Part shown: positions 27,813 through 37,872 of the stretch, piece after piece | Layout: each line of letters opens with the position of its first letter | Position numbering within the stretch: the stretch's first letter is position 1 | Source of the DNA: Streptococcus porci DSM 23759 | GTDB lineage: Bacteria > Bacillota > Bacilli > Lactobacillales > Streptococcaceae | Assembly: GCF_000423765.1 (NCBI RefSeq) | Contig: NZ_AUIP01000010.1 | Location: 40,268-104,267, forward strand | DNA length: 64,000 bases | Reading direction: 5' to 3' | Made by a program: the position numbers and the translations under genes | The notes under the pieces: generated by a model | The model's input: the letters and a program-made list of their open reading frames with translations, nothing else | Database searches by the model: none | What the model was told of the DNA's origin: nothing

Positions 27813-29090
27813 CTATTTTGGAAAAACGATAAATTCTGTTCGATCTGCCTTTTCAAAAAAATGTTCTCCAATAGCAAGAACTGCCTCTAAGTTTAGCTTT
27901 TTTAATAAATCTGGAAAATCAAAATAGCTATAGTTATCATCCTGATATTGCAGAAATTGATGACCTAAATCCTCAATATTATCCAAGCTTCTTATAAACT
28001 CGCCATATATTTCATTTTTGACTATGCTTAAATGATTGTGATTTAGGTCCTTATTTTTTCTAACATTTGTCAAATTTTTACGTAGCTGATTTGCCATAGC
28101 AATTGGTTGTTCCGTATCAAGCATCAAAATGACAAAGTTAAAGCGATCTGAAATCTCAATTTCAATATCGAAAGAATCATCAATTTTCCCTTTATCATAC
28201 CAATCCTGATAACGTTGAGAGGTCCAGCCAAATAGCATCGCAAGAAAAAGACGAAGCGCCAGCTTTTGTTCCACCAAAGACAAACCTTCAATCATCTGCC
28301 CTCTAAATCCGAGAGCTAACTTCGAAACTGCTACATCCATCTGAATAGAGGATTTAACTATTGGCTTAAACCGTTCGATAGCCGACCGTTCAATTTTAGG
28401 TAAAGTCTTACGTCGCCTTGTTTCTCTTTTACGGACTATTCTGTCAACCAACTTAACATCAAAATTTCCAACTAAAACTAAACTTTTAAAATCTGGGCGA
28501 TAAAATGTTTCAAAGTTTTCTTGTAAATCAGAGATACTCAGTTCTCTAATAGATTCCTTAGTACCAGCTACATCTATAGCTAAAGCGGTATTAGGATAGA
28601 GGTTTGCTAAAGCTCCACTATAAAGTCTAAAATCAGAATCATCTTGGTACATGGAAATTTCTTGCTCAATGATTCCCCTCTCTTTGTCAATGCTTTTTTG
28701 ACTAACGTGTAAAGAACTTGTAAACTCTAGCAACATATCCAGAGAATCCTCAAAAGATTCTACTGTAGAGAAGAAATAGGAAGTTTTATCAAATGTAGTA
28801 TATGCGTTACTTTCTGAACCTTTCAGAGTAAATTCATTTCCCACATCTTGCCCTTCCGAACCTTCAAATAATTGATGCTCTAAGAAATGTGCAATTCCTG
28901 CTGGAAACTCCCTTTCTACCCCATCTATTGTAAACTTTTTGTCAATTGAGCCAAAATCTACTGTCAATATAGCAGACTGTTCCTGAAAATCTTTTTTAGG
29001 AAGGTAGTAAACTTTCATACCGTTGTTCATGTGACGGTAATAAATTTCTTGATTTAAAAATGGGTAGTCAATTTTTTCTAGACGACTCAT
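27813..29090 (-). CDS. M16 family metallopeptidase, active partner (YfmH-like)
   Basis: A 425-residue protein with the inverted zinc motif HFLEH (HxxEH) in GIAHFLEHQLFEGSEG, followed by the downstream Glu region ERGIIEQEISMYQDD. This is the catalytic type of M16 peptidase. It stands one base after a second M16 gene that lacks the motif, so the pair probably forms a heterodimer. The role in Firmicutes is not firmly known; location beside rodZ and pgsA is conserved. Confidence 0.9.
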   Translation of the reverse strand: MSRLEKIDYPFLNQEIYYRHMNNGMKVYYLPKKDFQEQSAILTVDFGSIDKKFTIDGVEREFPAGIAHFLEHQLFEGSEGQDVGNEFTLKGSESNAYTTFDKTSYFFSTVESFEDSLDMLLEFTSSLHVSQKSIDKERGIIEQEISMYQDDSDFRLYSGALANLYPNTALAIDVAGTKESIRELSISDLQENFETFYRPDFKSLVLVGNFDVKLVDRIVRKRETRRRKTLPKIERSAIERFKPIVKSSIQMDVAVSKLALGFRGQMIEGLSLVEQKLALRLFLAMLFGWTSQRYQDWYDKGKIDDSFDIEIEISDRFNFVILMLDTEQPIAMANQLRKNLTNVRKNKDLNHNHLSIVKNEIYGEFIRSLDNIEDLGHQFLQYQDDNYSYFDFPDLLKKLNLEAVLAIGEHFFEKADRTEFIVFPK

Positions 29091-29091
29091 C

Positions 29092-30339
29092 TTATTCTCC
29101 CTCCAAAAAATAAACAGCTTGCAATTTCATCATGCCAACAGCTGTAACAATATCATGCTTGGTGATTTTATCAATCTTGTCAATAAAGGTTGACAGGCTG
29201 ACGCTTTCTTCACCAAATAAGAGATTACTATATGTTTGCTCAATTAGTGACTTTGGATTATCCATGGACATTTTAGCATTGCTGATAATCATTTTTTTTG
29301 TTTGCTTGACAAGTTGACTTGAAAAGCGACCCATTTTTAACTCATTGATTTGCTGATTGATAACTTTAAAGGTTTTCGCTCTGCTATTTTTTTCAATACC
29401 AGCATAGATTTTCAAAAATCCTGAAAAAGCTTCATAGCGACTACCAACAGTATAGGCTAAACTTTCTTTTTCTCGGACAACTGTAAATAGTTTAGAATGA
29501 GAAAAACCACCAAGCATTCCTTCTGCAACTAACATAGCATAGTAAGCAGATTGACCATAATAAATAGGTATGTGATATCCCAGTTGTAGGATGGATTGAC
29601 TGGTTTCTTTAGTGATAACCTCTTCCTTGACAACATTTGAAAATTCTTGTCTGTAAATTTTTTGTAAAGATATCAGTCTATCAGCCAATGGGAATTGGGC
29701 CAAATATCGAGCTGCCTGATAGTCATCAAAATTTCCTAAAAGGAAAATATCAATTTTATCTTCTTTAAGCATCTTTTGGAATTCTTGATAGGCTGTAAAG
29801 GCATTTTCCTTCTCAATCAGTTCTCTTGTTCCATACTTTGATATTTGTAACGCTCTACCTTGATAGTAAAGTTTCTGTAAACCTAAGCTGCTATTATAAA
29901 ATTGATCTTGCTCATCAGCCTCCATATATCGAATCAAATTTGCTTTTTCAATATCGAAGGTCTTAGTCTGATATTTTTCCAGAAAAATTAAAGGACGAAA
30001 GAGAATTTCTCCAAGAATTAGCAAGACTTGCCCCAACAGATCTTCCTGTCCCAAAACATATCGATTGCTTACAAATGAAATGTCAATATCAACAATATGA
30101 ATATGACCTCTAGTAGTAACATTCGTTGACAGACTTGCTCCGTAGAGATTAGCTAGATGTTCCCGAAGTGCCTTACTATTGGGAAAAGCTTGACTAGCCG
30201 TTGCTAACATCTGTGCAACAAGCGCTCTGCGTGCAATAGATTTTTCTTGACGTTGCCCCGAGAAGCGAAAAGTGAGATGATTGGTCTTAAATTGCTGACT
30301 TTTAATAAAATGTAAATCTACACCCTCTGCTAATTTCAT
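29092..30339 (-). CDS. M16 family peptidase-like protein, inactive partner (YfmF-like)
   Basis: A 415-residue M16-fold protein without HxxEH: the equivalent helix reads ALVAQMLATASQAFPNSKALREHLANLYGA. The C-terminal half (KLFTVVREKESLAYTVGSRYE) keeps the substrate-binding R/Y motif typical of the non-catalytic subunit. It leads the leftward operon, from an extended -10 TGTTATAAT (30371-30376 on the minus strand) that lies back to back with the yaaA promoter. Confidence 0.88.
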   Translation of the reverse strand: MKLAEGVDLHFIKSQQFKTNHLTFRFSGQRQEKSIARRALVAQMLATASQAFPNSKALREHLANLYGASLSTNVTTRGHIHIVDIDISFVSNRYVLGQEDLLGQVLLILGEILFRPLIFLEKYQTKTFDIEKANLIRYMEADEQDQFYNSSLGLQKLYYQGRALQISKYGTRELIEKENAFTAYQEFQKMLKEDKIDIFLLGNFDDYQAARYLAQFPLADRLISLQKIYRQEFSNVVKEEVITKETSQSILQLGYHIPIYYGQSAYYAMLVAEGMLGGFSHSKLFTVVREKESLAYTVGSRYEAFSGFLKIYAGIEKNSRAKTFKVINQQINELKMGRFSSQLVKQTKKMIISNAKMSMDNPKSLIEQTYSNLLFGEESVSLSTFIDKIDKITKHDIVTAVGMMKLQAVYFLEGE

Positions 30340-30385
30340 GCTACTCCTTATTCTAAATTTAATCTCATCTATTATAACATTTTAT

Positions 30386-30393
30386 GCTATAAT
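30386..30393 (+). promoter_or_regulatory. Promoter of yaaA-recF
   Basis: Extended -10 TGCTATAAT ending at 30393, about 27 bp before the yaaA ATG; no clear -35. A minus-strand TATAAT at 30371-30376 serves the divergent M16 operon, so both polymerases would compete in about 80 bp. Confidence 0.6.
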
Positions 30394-30419
30394 TATCTTT
30401 ACAGAAAGTTGAGGATTTT

Positions 30420-30821
30420 ATGGAATATACGCTATTTGATGAATTTATTACCTTGCAAGCCCTATTAAAAGAATTGGGACTCATACAGAGTGGTGGAGCT
30501 ATCAAGGGATTTTTGATAGAAAATCTTGTCCTTTTTAATGGCGAAAAAGAAGAACGCCGAGGAAAAAAAATTCGTATCGGGGATGTCATAGAACTTCCCA
30601 AACAAAATCTTATAATTACATTGAGGGAAGCCAGTCATAAAGAACGTCTAGCTCACGCAGAGGAAGTAGCTGAAAAAGCCCGAGTAACCGCCTTGGTCAA
30701 AAAACTTAATAAAGATAGTAAAAGGCAACAAGCAACTTCTAGACCCCTTCAAAAATCACAAAAACAAAGCAAAAACAAAATGAGCACAGACCACCGTCCT
30801 GTTCGTTTTCCGGGAACATAA
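30420..30821 (+). CDS. yaaA: S4-domain RNA-binding protein YaaA
   Basis: A 133-residue protein: an N-terminal S4-like domain ([34 protein letters not shown]) and a long basic, Gln/Lys-rich tail (95-133). Usual partner of recF in Firmicutes; function not firmly established, RNA binding and ribosome assembly have been proposed. GTTGAGGA precedes the ATG and recF begins two bases after its stop. Confidence 0.85.
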   Translation: MEYTLFDEFITLQALLKELGLIQSGGAIKGFLIENLVLFNGEKEERRGKKIRIGDVIELPKQNLIITLREASHKERLAHAEEVAEKARVTALVKKLNKDSKRQQATSRPLQKSQKQSKNKMSTDHRPVRFPGT

Positions 30822-30823
30822 TC

Positions 30824-31915
30824 ATGTGGATTGAGAGTATCTCACTGACAAACTACCGAAACTATAAATCACTGAATGCTGAATTTTCTCCAAGTCTTAA
30901 TGTTTTTATTGGAGAAAATGCCCAAGGAAAAACAAATTTTCTAGAAGCTATTTACTTTCTTTCTTTGACGAGGAGTCACCGTACAAGAACTGATAAAGAA
31001 TTAATCTATTTTGAAGAAAATGATGCGAAGTTGACAGGAGTTGTCAATCGTGTAAATGGTAAAAACTCACTTGACATCACCTTGACAAATCAGGGACGAA
31101 CCACAAAAGTTAATCATCTAAAGCAAGCTAGATTATCTGATTACATTGGAACAATGACAGTTATCCTCTTTGCACCTGAAGATTTACAGCTAGTTAAAGG
31201 TGCTCCTGCTTTAAGGCGTAAATTCATTGATATTGATTTGGGACAAATTAAGCCTCTCTATCTCTCTGATCTTTCTAGCTACAATCACATTCTAAAACAG
31301 CGAAATTCCTATCTAAAAGCAAGTCAGCAAATTGATGAAACATTTCTTGATATCCTTGATGAACAACTGGTTCAATATGGAAGTCGAGTTATGCAACACC
31401 GTTTTGAATTTATCAATAACCTAGAAAAAGAGGCCAGCAAACATCATTTTAGTATTTCAAATCAACTTGAGACCCTCCGCCTTAACTATTTATCCTCTGT
31501 CAGATTTACCAATAAGATTGACATATCTGTAAACTTTTTAGAGCAATTAAAAAAATCTCGCTCTCGCGATCTCTTCAAAAAAAATACAGGAGTAGGACCT
31601 CACCGAGATGATTTAGAATTTTTCATCAATGATATCAATGCCAGCTTTGGTAGTCAAGGTCAACAAAGAAGTCTTATTTTATCTCTAAAATTGGCTGAAA
31701 TTGCCTTGTTTAAAAATGTTACAGGTGATAATCCTATCCTTTTGCTTGACGATGTTATGAGTGAACTTGACAATAACCGTCAATCTATGTTGTTGCATAA
31801 TATTATTGCTGAAAATGTACAATGCTTTATCACGACTACTAGTCTTGGCCATTTACAAGAACTTCCAGAAGATTTAAAAATCTTTCATATTCAAAACGGT
31901 CAAGTTTCTGAATAA
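30824..31915 (+). CDS. recF: DNA replication and repair protein RecF
   Basis: A 363-residue SMC-like ATPase. Walker [18 protein letters not shown], signature [18 protein letters not shown] and Walker [14 protein letters not shown] are all present. RecF helps load RecA at gapped DNA. Here it is separated from dnaA-dnaN by about 14 kb on the other side of the origin, which is usual in streptococci. It ends at a bidirectional terminator shared with guaB. Confidence 0.96.
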   Translation: MWIESISLTNYRNYKSLNAEFSPSLNVFIGENAQGKTNFLEAIYFLSLTRSHRTRTDKELIYFEENDAKLTGVVNRVNGKNSLDITLTNQGRTTKVNHLKQARLSDYIGTMTVILFAPEDLQLVKGAPALRRKFIDIDLGQIKPLYLSDLSSYNHILKQRNSYLKASQQIDETFLDILDEQLVQYGSRVMQHRFEFINNLEKEASKHHFSISNQLETLRLNYLSSVRFTNKIDISVNFLEQLKKSRSRDLFKKNTGVGPHRDDLEFFINDINASFGSQGQQRSLILSLKLAEIALFKNVTGDNPILLLDDVMSELDNNRQSMLLHNIIAENVQCFITTTSLGHLQELPEDLKIFHIQNGQVSE

Positions 31916-31937
31916 TTTTTGTCAATTTATATTTACA

Positions 31938-31972
31938 AAAAAGACCATTACCTTTACAGCAATGGTCTTTCT
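31938..31972. terminator. Bidirectional terminator between recF and guaB
   Basis: AAAGACCATT (31940-31949) and AATGGTCTTT (31961-31970) form a 10-bp stem with an A run on one side and CTTTT on the other, so it can stop transcription both ways. Confidence 0.8.
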
Positions 31973-31973
31973 T

Positions 31974-33497
<1,524 letters not shown>

Positions 33498-33508
33498 TTA
33501 TTTTTTCT

Positions 33509-33536
33509 ATCATATCATTATAAAATCATTTGTCAA
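33509..33536 (-). promoter_or_regulatory. guaB promoter
   Basis: On the minus strand TTGACA (33531-33536), 16 bp, TATGAT (33509-33514). Confidence 0.7.
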
Positions 33537-33599
33537 TTATTCGGAATAACTTTTTTCTTGTCTATAAATTTTTTATTAAAACTTAACGATAATCAGATT

Positions 33600-34880
33600 T
33601 TAATCAGTTATTGATAAGGATAGGTGATGATTATCCCTACCAATCTCTAATAAAATAGTCTCCAAATAGGAAGAAGTGAACCCTCCATAATAATCCTGTA
33701 AAAGCCTAATCCCCTTTTCATGGGCAGTTGTATCAACTGAATTACCTGAAAAGTAATCAGCATTTATTTGAGCCAAGGTATCCATAGAAAGCTCCCTATC
33801 TTCTTCGCTCATCTCTTTATTTGGGAGGTAATCAGAAAATTTTCGCTTTGCAAGATCAACCATAAAGTCTCTTGACAAGTTTGTAAAGTTTAGTAAATTA
33901 TAATCTATCAACTGCTCTGCTTTTGCCCATGCAGAAATATCCAGTTTTTTTGACTGATAATCTAATTTTTCTCCATCAAAAGCTATCAGACCATACTGAT
34001 GAGGAGATACTGCTAAAGAGGAGGTAACAATTTCTGTAAAATCTTGGGATAAAATGTGCTGAATGTGGATATGCCCACTGAAATTTATGATAACATCATA
34101 TTTTTGATATAATTTTTGAAGTTGACTGAAGTTGTCAATTAAAAATCCCTCAGTAAAATTTTTGTTGTGAACCATCACATTTTGATGAGTAATTGATAGT
34201 ACCTTTATATCTTTAGATTTTGCCTCCTCTAACATCTGTGTCACCCAATTTAAGCTGTCAGCAGATAAATAGTTATCACCATTGCTGTTCGTGTCCAAAA
34301 ACAAGAGCCATAAGTCTTTTCTAGCCTGATAAATATATGACAGGCTCTTGTCATCCCTATGTAAAGATTGTTGTAAACCATATTCTTGATAAATGTTAGC
34401 AAACTCATTTTTAGTTACACTATCAACCAGTACATAACTATCACCTTTAAACTGAGCTGCACTTGAGCGATTAATGTCATGGTTTCCTGTCGTAACTAAG
34501 ACCTGAATTCCCTTTTTTCTTAATTTTCTCAGCTTTTTTTCTAAAGCAATGTGACTTTCTTTCTCACCATTAAAAGTAAGATCTCCACTTAAGATTAAGA
34601 TTTCTGGCTGAATATCTAACATTTTATCAATAAAGGCATCTGTGATTTCTTCTATGTAGACCATGTTCTTTCCATCTGCATTCTCAATCATATCTGTAAA
34701 GAATTTGCCATTATCTGTCAACTTTTGTGACAAGTAGTGTAAATCTGTTGCAACGACCATTGTTATCGGTTCTTGTCTAGTCTCTAAATCTTGTTTTTCT
34801 ATTTTTGCACCAATTTGGATTAAAAGATAAGTCATAACTAGACCTGCTAAAGCCACTAATATTATCTTTCTGAACTTCAT
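33600..34880 (-). CDS. Membrane-anchored calcineurin-like metallophosphoesterase
   Basis: A 426-residue protein with an N-terminal membrane helix (KIILVALAGLVMTYLLIQIG) and an extracellular phosphoesterase domain. Metal motifs are in order: ATDLHYL, LILSGDLTFNGEKES, VTTGNHDIN, ITHQNVMVH and NFSGHIHIQ. The substrate is unknown. The ATG directly follows the T tract of the trpS terminator and has no Shine-Dalgarno sequence, so its translation or transcription start is unclear; a later start would remove the membrane anchor. Confidence 0.85.
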   Translation of the reverse strand: MKFRKIILVALAGLVMTYLLIQIGAKIEKQDLETRQEPITMVVATDLHYLSQKLTDNGKFFTDMIENADGKNMVYIEEITDAFIDKMLDIQPEILILSGDLTFNGEKESHIALEKKLRKLRKKGIQVLVTTGNHDINRSSAAQFKGDSYVLVDSVTKNEFANIYQEYGLQQSLHRDDKSLSYIYQARKDLWLLFLDTNSNGDNYLSADSLNWVTQMLEEAKSKDIKVLSITHQNVMVHNKNFTEGFLIDNFSQLQKLYQKYDVIINFSGHIHIQHILSQDFTEIVTSSLAVSPHQYGLIAFDGEKLDYQSKKLDISAWAKAEQLIDYNLLNFTNLSRDFMVDLAKRKFSDYLPNKEMSEEDRELSMDTLAQINADYFSGNSVDTTAHEKGIRLLQDYYGGFTSSYLETILLEIGRDNHHLSLSITD

Positions 34881-34887
34881 TTTACTA

Positions 34888-34919
34888 AAAAAGATAAGGT
34901 TTCTTCATGGAAACCTTAT
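34888..34919 (-). terminator. Terminator of trpS
   Basis: On the minus strand ATAAGGTTTC and GAAACCTTAT form a perfect 10-bp stem with a 6-base loop followed by CTTTTTT, just beyond the trpS stop codon. Confidence 0.82.
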
Positions 34920-34931
34920 TCATATCCTTTT

Positions 34932-35954
34932 CTAAAAATAATTGATTCCCATTGCAGACTTAACTTCAGATAGAGTTTGTCCTGCAACTTGACGAGCAGC
35001 TTGACTGCCTTTTTCTAGCATTCGGAAAACTTCACCCATATCTTTAGCATATTCCAAACGGCGTTCACGAATTGGAGCTAATTCACGTTCAAGAATTTCC
35101 AAAAGATAACGTTTGGTCTTAACATCTCCAAGTCCACCACGTTGATAGTGTTCCTTCATCTCGGCAATGGTATTGGCATCCTCATCACGACCAAATACAT
35201 CAAGGTAGGTGAAAACCATATTACCCTCTATCTGACCTGGATCTTCAACACGGATGTGTTTTGGATCTGTATACATACTCATGACACGTTTTTTGACCAT
35301 ATCCATATCGTCAGACAGATAGATACCATTACCTAAGGATTTTGACATTTTAGCATTGCCATCAATACCTGGCAAGCGGCCAGCTGTCTCATTTTCAGGA
35401 TAAAGGCCCTCTGGCTCAACCAGGACATCTGTTTTATAGGTATGGTTGAAGCTACGAACAATCTCACGTGTCTGCTCAATCATGGGCTTTTGGTCATTTC
35501 CAACAGGAACTAAATTAGCTTTAAAGGCTGTAATATCAGCAGCTTGAGAAACTGGGTAAACCAAAAAACCAGATGGAATGGACTCCCCAAAACCTTTCTG
35601 AGCAATTTCAGTTTTAACTGTCGGATTACGCTCAAGACGAGCAACAGAAACAAGGTTGAGATAATACATCGTCAATTCAGCTAATTCTGGAATCTGACTT
35701 TGAATGAAAATGGTTGATTTACTTGGATCAAGTCCTACTGAGAGATAATCAAGGGCCACATTGCCAATGGATTCCTTGATAATTTCAGATTCTTTAGCAT
35801 GATCAGTGAGAGCTTGCTGGTCAGCTAGGAAGATAAACATTTGGTACTTATCTTCGTTTTGTAGAAGAACACGATTTCGGAGACTTCCAATATAATGTCC
35901 TAGATGAAGTTTTCCTGTTGGACGGTCACCCGTCAAAATAATTTGTTTTGACAT
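34932..35954 (-). CDS. trpS: Tryptophan-tRNA ligase
   Basis: A 340-residue class I synthetase of the bacterial type. HIGH motif as LHLGHYIGS near residue 18, KMSKS motif as [10 protein letters not shown] near 205. AGGAG precedes the ATG. No good promoter is evident in the preceding 50 bp, so transcription probably comes from the T-box leader 850 bp upstream, through the GNAT pseudogene. Confidence 0.97.
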   Translation of the reverse strand: MSKQIILTGDRPTGKLHLGHYIGSLRNRVLLQNEDKYQMFIFLADQQALTDHAKESEIIKESIGNVALDYLSVGLDPSKSTIFIQSQIPELAELTMYYLNLVSVARLERNPTVKTEIAQKGFGESIPSGFLVYPVSQAADITAFKANLVPVGNDQKPMIEQTREIVRSFNHTYKTDVLVEPEGLYPENETAGRLPGIDGNAKMSKSLGNGIYLSDDMDMVKKRVMSMYTDPKHIRVEDPGQIEGNMVFTYLDVFGRDEDANTIAEMKEHYQRGGLGDVKTKRYLLEILERELAPIRERRLEYAKDMGEVFRMLEKGSQAARQVAGQTLSEVKSAMGINYF

Positions 35955-35992
35955 GCTTTACTCCTTATTTACGGTTTTGTCAATATTATTTA

Positions 35993-36550
35993 CTATATGT
36001 TTACACTAAAATAGTCCTCTTTGGTTAAATGATAGTGACACATAATCACTACCCTATTAGGTTTTTTCTCACCAATCTTTACTTGAGATTCTTCATGGCT
36101 GAATATCATACCTGATTTTTGCATCATTCATCTTGAAGCCGGGGTGTTCTTATCATGTCTATCAACTAGACAATTCATTTCTAACTCCTTAAAGAACAGT
36201 TTTACAATGCTTAGGTATATTCAGTCATCCTTGATTCAAAAATTTTTTATTAAGAGTGTAACCAAACCCTACACACCCAATTTTCTCTGCTAGGTGGCAC
36301 ATGTCAAGGGCTCCAACAAATTGTTCGCTATCTTTGATTTCTATACTCCAGCGCCCCAAAGGATTATAGAAGATATGACATTCCTTGTCTTATCTAAGGA
36401 CTTATTGGCTATAAAAGTCCAGCGAACATTTTCTTGGCCAGAAGCATAGAAAAATGTCTCTCCTGCATCATTCCGAGTTACTGGACCTAGTAGGAGTCTA
36501 TCATTCCCTATGACATGATGTTTATTTAACTTTTGATAGATATTTTCCAT
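35993..36550 (-). pseudogene. Broken GNAT (RimJ/RimL-type) acetyltransferase gene
   Basis: The intact beginning (ATG at 36550 with AAGGAG) encodes about 69 residues, MENIYQKLNKHHVIGNDRLLLGP onward, before running out of frame near 36350. Other frames continue the same protein: LGRWSIEIKDSEQFVGALDM, KIGCVGFGYTLNKKFLNQG then TGA, and ELEMNCLVDRHDKNTPASR then TGA, MMQKSGMIFSHEE to a stop at 35993. These are the core strands and the acetyl-CoA and C-terminal motifs of RimL-like N-acetyltransferases. Several stops and shifts show it is dead. It sits between the T-box leader and trpS. Confidence 0.8.
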
Positions 36551-36569
36551 TAAAAACTCCTTTTTAAGA

Positions 36570-36820
36570 AAAATAAAACTCACGTAGGAAATCTACGTGA
36601 GGGCATAGTCAAATAGACACACGGTACCACCTCAGTTGACAGGTTGTTTACAATATATTTACAAAACTGTCATCTTTATTAGTAGGGTAAGGACTACCAG
36701 TCCTGAAACTTATGCATTGGTTTCACGTGAAACATCAGCCCATTTTATCTCGTCCATTACTAACTTGCAGCACTCCGTCAGCTCTCTTTAAATGGTGGTG
36801 AGATTACTCTTTCTGAATGC
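36570..36820 (-). promoter_or_regulatory. T-box riboswitch leader (probably tRNA-Trp)
   Basis: Minus-strand leader with the T-box core GGTGGTACCGTG (about 36621-36633) and a terminator CTCACGTAG/CTACGTGAG plus TTTTATTTTT (36572-36602). Upstream, AAAGAGAG and an apical hairpin CTGAC/GTTAG around GGAGTGCTGCAA fit Stem I; on its 3' side TAATGGAC offers UGG (Trp) as specifier. Uncharged tRNA should favour antitermination. The UGG assignment is inferred partly from trpS downstream; Stem I is rather short. Confidence 0.82.
36719..36734. promoter_or_regulatory. parS chromosome-segregation site (inside the T-box leader)
   Basis: GGTTTCACGTGAAACA matches the Firmicute parS consensus TGTTTCACGTGAAACA at 15 of 16 positions. 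It lies about 8 kb from dnaA. As RNA the same palindrome would form a hairpin between Stem I and the antiterminator. Confidence 0.88.
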
Positions 36821-36824
36821 TTTT

Positions 36825-36853
36825 ATTTTACGAATTTTATTGATTTTTGTCAA
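36825..36853 (-). promoter_or_regulatory. Promoter of the T-box leader
   Basis: On the minus strand TTGACA (36848-36853), 17 bp, TAAAAT (36825-36830). The divergent promoter for the YitT gene (TTGTCA 36863-36868, 17 bp, GATAAT 36886-36891) is adjacent. Confidence 0.75.
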
Positions 36854-36929
36854 GTTAGTATCTTGTCAATCCAATCCTTTTAGGCGATAATAGAGAGGCT
36901 GATTTTTACAATATACTGAAGGGATTCTC

Positions 36930-37802
36930 ATGAAAAAACGTTTAATAGATTTTTGTCTGGTAACGCTGGGCTCTTTTATTGCTGCAACTGGTTTTAATAC
37001 TATGTTCCTCTCAAATAAGATTGCTTCTGGTGGTATGGTAGGGTTATCTGTTAGCTTCCAAGAACTTTTTAACTGGAATCCATCTACCTTTCTTTTGGTA
37101 ACTAACGTTCCACTGTTAGCACTCTGCTTACTATTTCTAGGAAAGGAGACTTTTATCAAAACCTTTTATGGTTCTTGGATTTATCCCATTGCCATCAATA
37201 GAACTGCTGGTTTGCCTACACTAACCCATAATCCTCTTTTAGCTGCCATCTTTGGTGGAGTTATTGTTGGGATTGGTCTGGGTGTGGTCTTTTGGGGAAA
37301 TTCTTCAACTGGTGGGACTGGAATTCCTACGCAAATTCTAAATAAATACACTCCGCTTTCTCTAGCAACTTCCTTAACCTTGGTGGATGGTTTTAGTGTT
37401 GCAATGGGATTTATTGCCTTTGATACTGACACAGTGATGTATTCTATCATTGCCCTAGGGGTTATTTCTTATGTAGTTGGGGTTATGGAGCATGGCTTTA
37501 GTTCATCCAAAAATATTATGATTATTTCGGAAAATAGCGGAGCCATTCGCCAATATATCACTGAAAAGGCTAATCGAGGGGTAACCCAAATCCCAGTTTT
37601 AGGTGGCTTAAAATCTGACCAGAAAACGCTGCTCATGACTACCATAAGCAGCTACGAACTCCCTAAAATGCAGGAAGCTATTTTAAACATTGACGAGACA
37701 GCCTTTGTTGTCATCATGCCTGCCAGCCAAGTCATGGGACGTGGTTTTAGCTTAACTAAAAAATATATATCTGAAAATGAGGATATTTTACTCCCAAACT
37801 AG
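36930..37802 (+). CDS. YitT family membrane protein
   Basis: A 290-residue protein with about five membrane helices (10-180) and a C-terminal soluble DUF2179 domain (SGAIRQYITEKANRGVTQIPVLGG to PASQVMGRGFS), the layout of YitT-type proteins. Function unknown; transport has been suggested. GAAGGGA precedes the ATG. Confidence 0.88.
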   Translation: MKKRLIDFCLVTLGSFIAATGFNTMFLSNKIASGGMVGLSVSFQELFNWNPSTFLLVTNVPLLALCLLFLGKETFIKTFYGSWIYPIAINRTAGLPTLTHNPLLAAIFGGVIVGIGLGVVFWGNSSTGGTGIPTQILNKYTPLSLATSLTLVDGFSVAMGFIAFDTDTVMYSIIALGVISYVVGVMEHGFSSSKNIMIISENSGAIRQYITEKANRGVTQIPVLGGLKSDQKTLLMTTISSYELPKMQEAILNIDETAFVVIMPASQVMGRGFSLTKKYISENEDILLPN

Positions 37803-37872
37803 CCTTATTATTGAAAAAAAGCCCTTTTTTAGCTAAAATAGAGAGAATAGAATAAAATACGAGGTAACAATT

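Noticed and set aside
36341..36583. Independent 80-residue gene after the T-box
   Set aside because: It is the intact N-terminal piece of the GNAT pseudogene; later pieces follow in other frames.
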